Assembly (NCBI RefSeq): GCF_008692785.1
Contig: NZ_VXJV01000004.1
Coordinates: forward strand, 124,001-188,000
DNA length: 64,000 nucleotides
Direction: 5' to 3'
DNA from: Salmonella enterica subsp. diarizonae
GTDB taxonomy: Bacteria > Pseudomonadota > Gammaproteobacteria > Enterobacterales > Enterobacteriaceae
Shown here: positions 63,810-64,000 of the stretch, piece after piece
Numbering within the stretch: position 1 is the stretch's first letter
Layout: each line of letters starts with the position of its first letter
Translations under genes and position numbers: made by a program
Notes under the pieces: model-generated
The model's input: only the letters and a program-made list of their open reading frames with translations
The model's database searches: none
Told to the model about the DNA's origin: nothing

Positions 63810-64000
63810 ATGAAGAACTGGAAAACGCTGCTTCTCGGTATCGCCATGATCGCGAATACCAGTTTCGCTGCCCCCCAGGTAGTCGATAAAGTCGCAGCCG
63901 TCGTCAATAATGGCGTCGTGCTGGAAAGCGACGTTGATGGCTTAATGCAATCAGTCAAACTCAACGCGGGTCAGGCAGGTCAGCAGCTTCCGGACGACGC
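63810..64000 (+). CDS. surA: SurA, periplasmic chaperone/prolyl isomerase (5' part, cut by window end)
   Basis: The first 63 codons of surA. A signal peptide [20 protein letters not shown] (1-20) is followed by [20 protein letters not shown], the start of the SurA chaperone core. SurA escorts outer-membrane proteins, including LptD, to the BAM complex. The gene continues beyond the window. Confidence 0.95.
   Translation, partial: MKNWKTLLLGIAMIANTSFAAPQVVDKVAAVVNNGVVLESDVDGLMQSVKLNAGQAGQQLPDD

Overview
The window is a chromosomal segment of an enterobacterium. Protein-level resemblance, gene order and small details point to Salmonella: a 281-residue AraC, a leuL peptide opening MSHIVRFTG, a 239-nt SgrS, and REP and ERIC repeats. 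I cannot fix the species or subspecies, and several details suggest it is not a standard Typhimurium-type sequence. These include three leucine codons in leuL, an ERIC element in ftsI, and extra genes between secM and lpxC and between araD and polB. The segment runs in the reverse of the usual E. coli/Salmonella map direction, from hofB to surA.

Layout: 1-1855 holds the end of hofB and all of hofC (type IV pilus/type II secretion-like assembly genes). guaC (GMP reductase) follows on the minus strand, then coaE-zapD-yacG on the plus strand. From about 5.0 to 29.2 kb the minus strand carries mutT, secA, secM, an acquired islet with one intact unknown gene, lpxC, and the complete division and cell wall (dcw) cluster. 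Read in its transcription direction the cluster is mraZ-rsmH-ftsL-ftsI-murE-murF-mraY-murD-ftsW-murG-murC-ddlB-ftsQ-ftsA-ftsZ, mostly with overlapping start and stop codons. It makes UDP-MurNAc-pentapeptide and lipid II and builds the divisome.

From 29.7 to 41.3 kb come cra, ilvIH and leuO (minus), then the leuLABCD operon (plus) with its attenuator, and setA (minus). Next are the divergent sgrS/sgrT (minus) and sgrR (plus) of the sugar-phosphate stress response, and a TPP-riboswitch-controlled thiBPQ operon. yabI and araC (minus) diverge from araBAD (plus), with a well conserved ara regulatory region. A Salmonella-type accessory gene lies behind araD. The window ends with polB (with a LexA box), rapA, rluA, djlA (minus), lptD and the start of surA.

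Most of the window is conserved core chromosome. The most unusual features are four. (1) An ERIC element has inserted after codon 8 of the essential gene ftsI, breaking the normal start and apparently supplying a new ATG coupled to the broken leader ORF. (2) A low-GC islet between secM and lpxC carries an undescribed 424-residue protein with a glycine-zipper segment, flanked by decayed coding fragments. (3) The leuL attenuator has lost one control leucine codon relative to the known E. coli and S. Typhimurium leaders. (4) An 82-bp element bounded by a perfect 18-bp inverted repeat lies between sgrR and the thiamine riboswitch.
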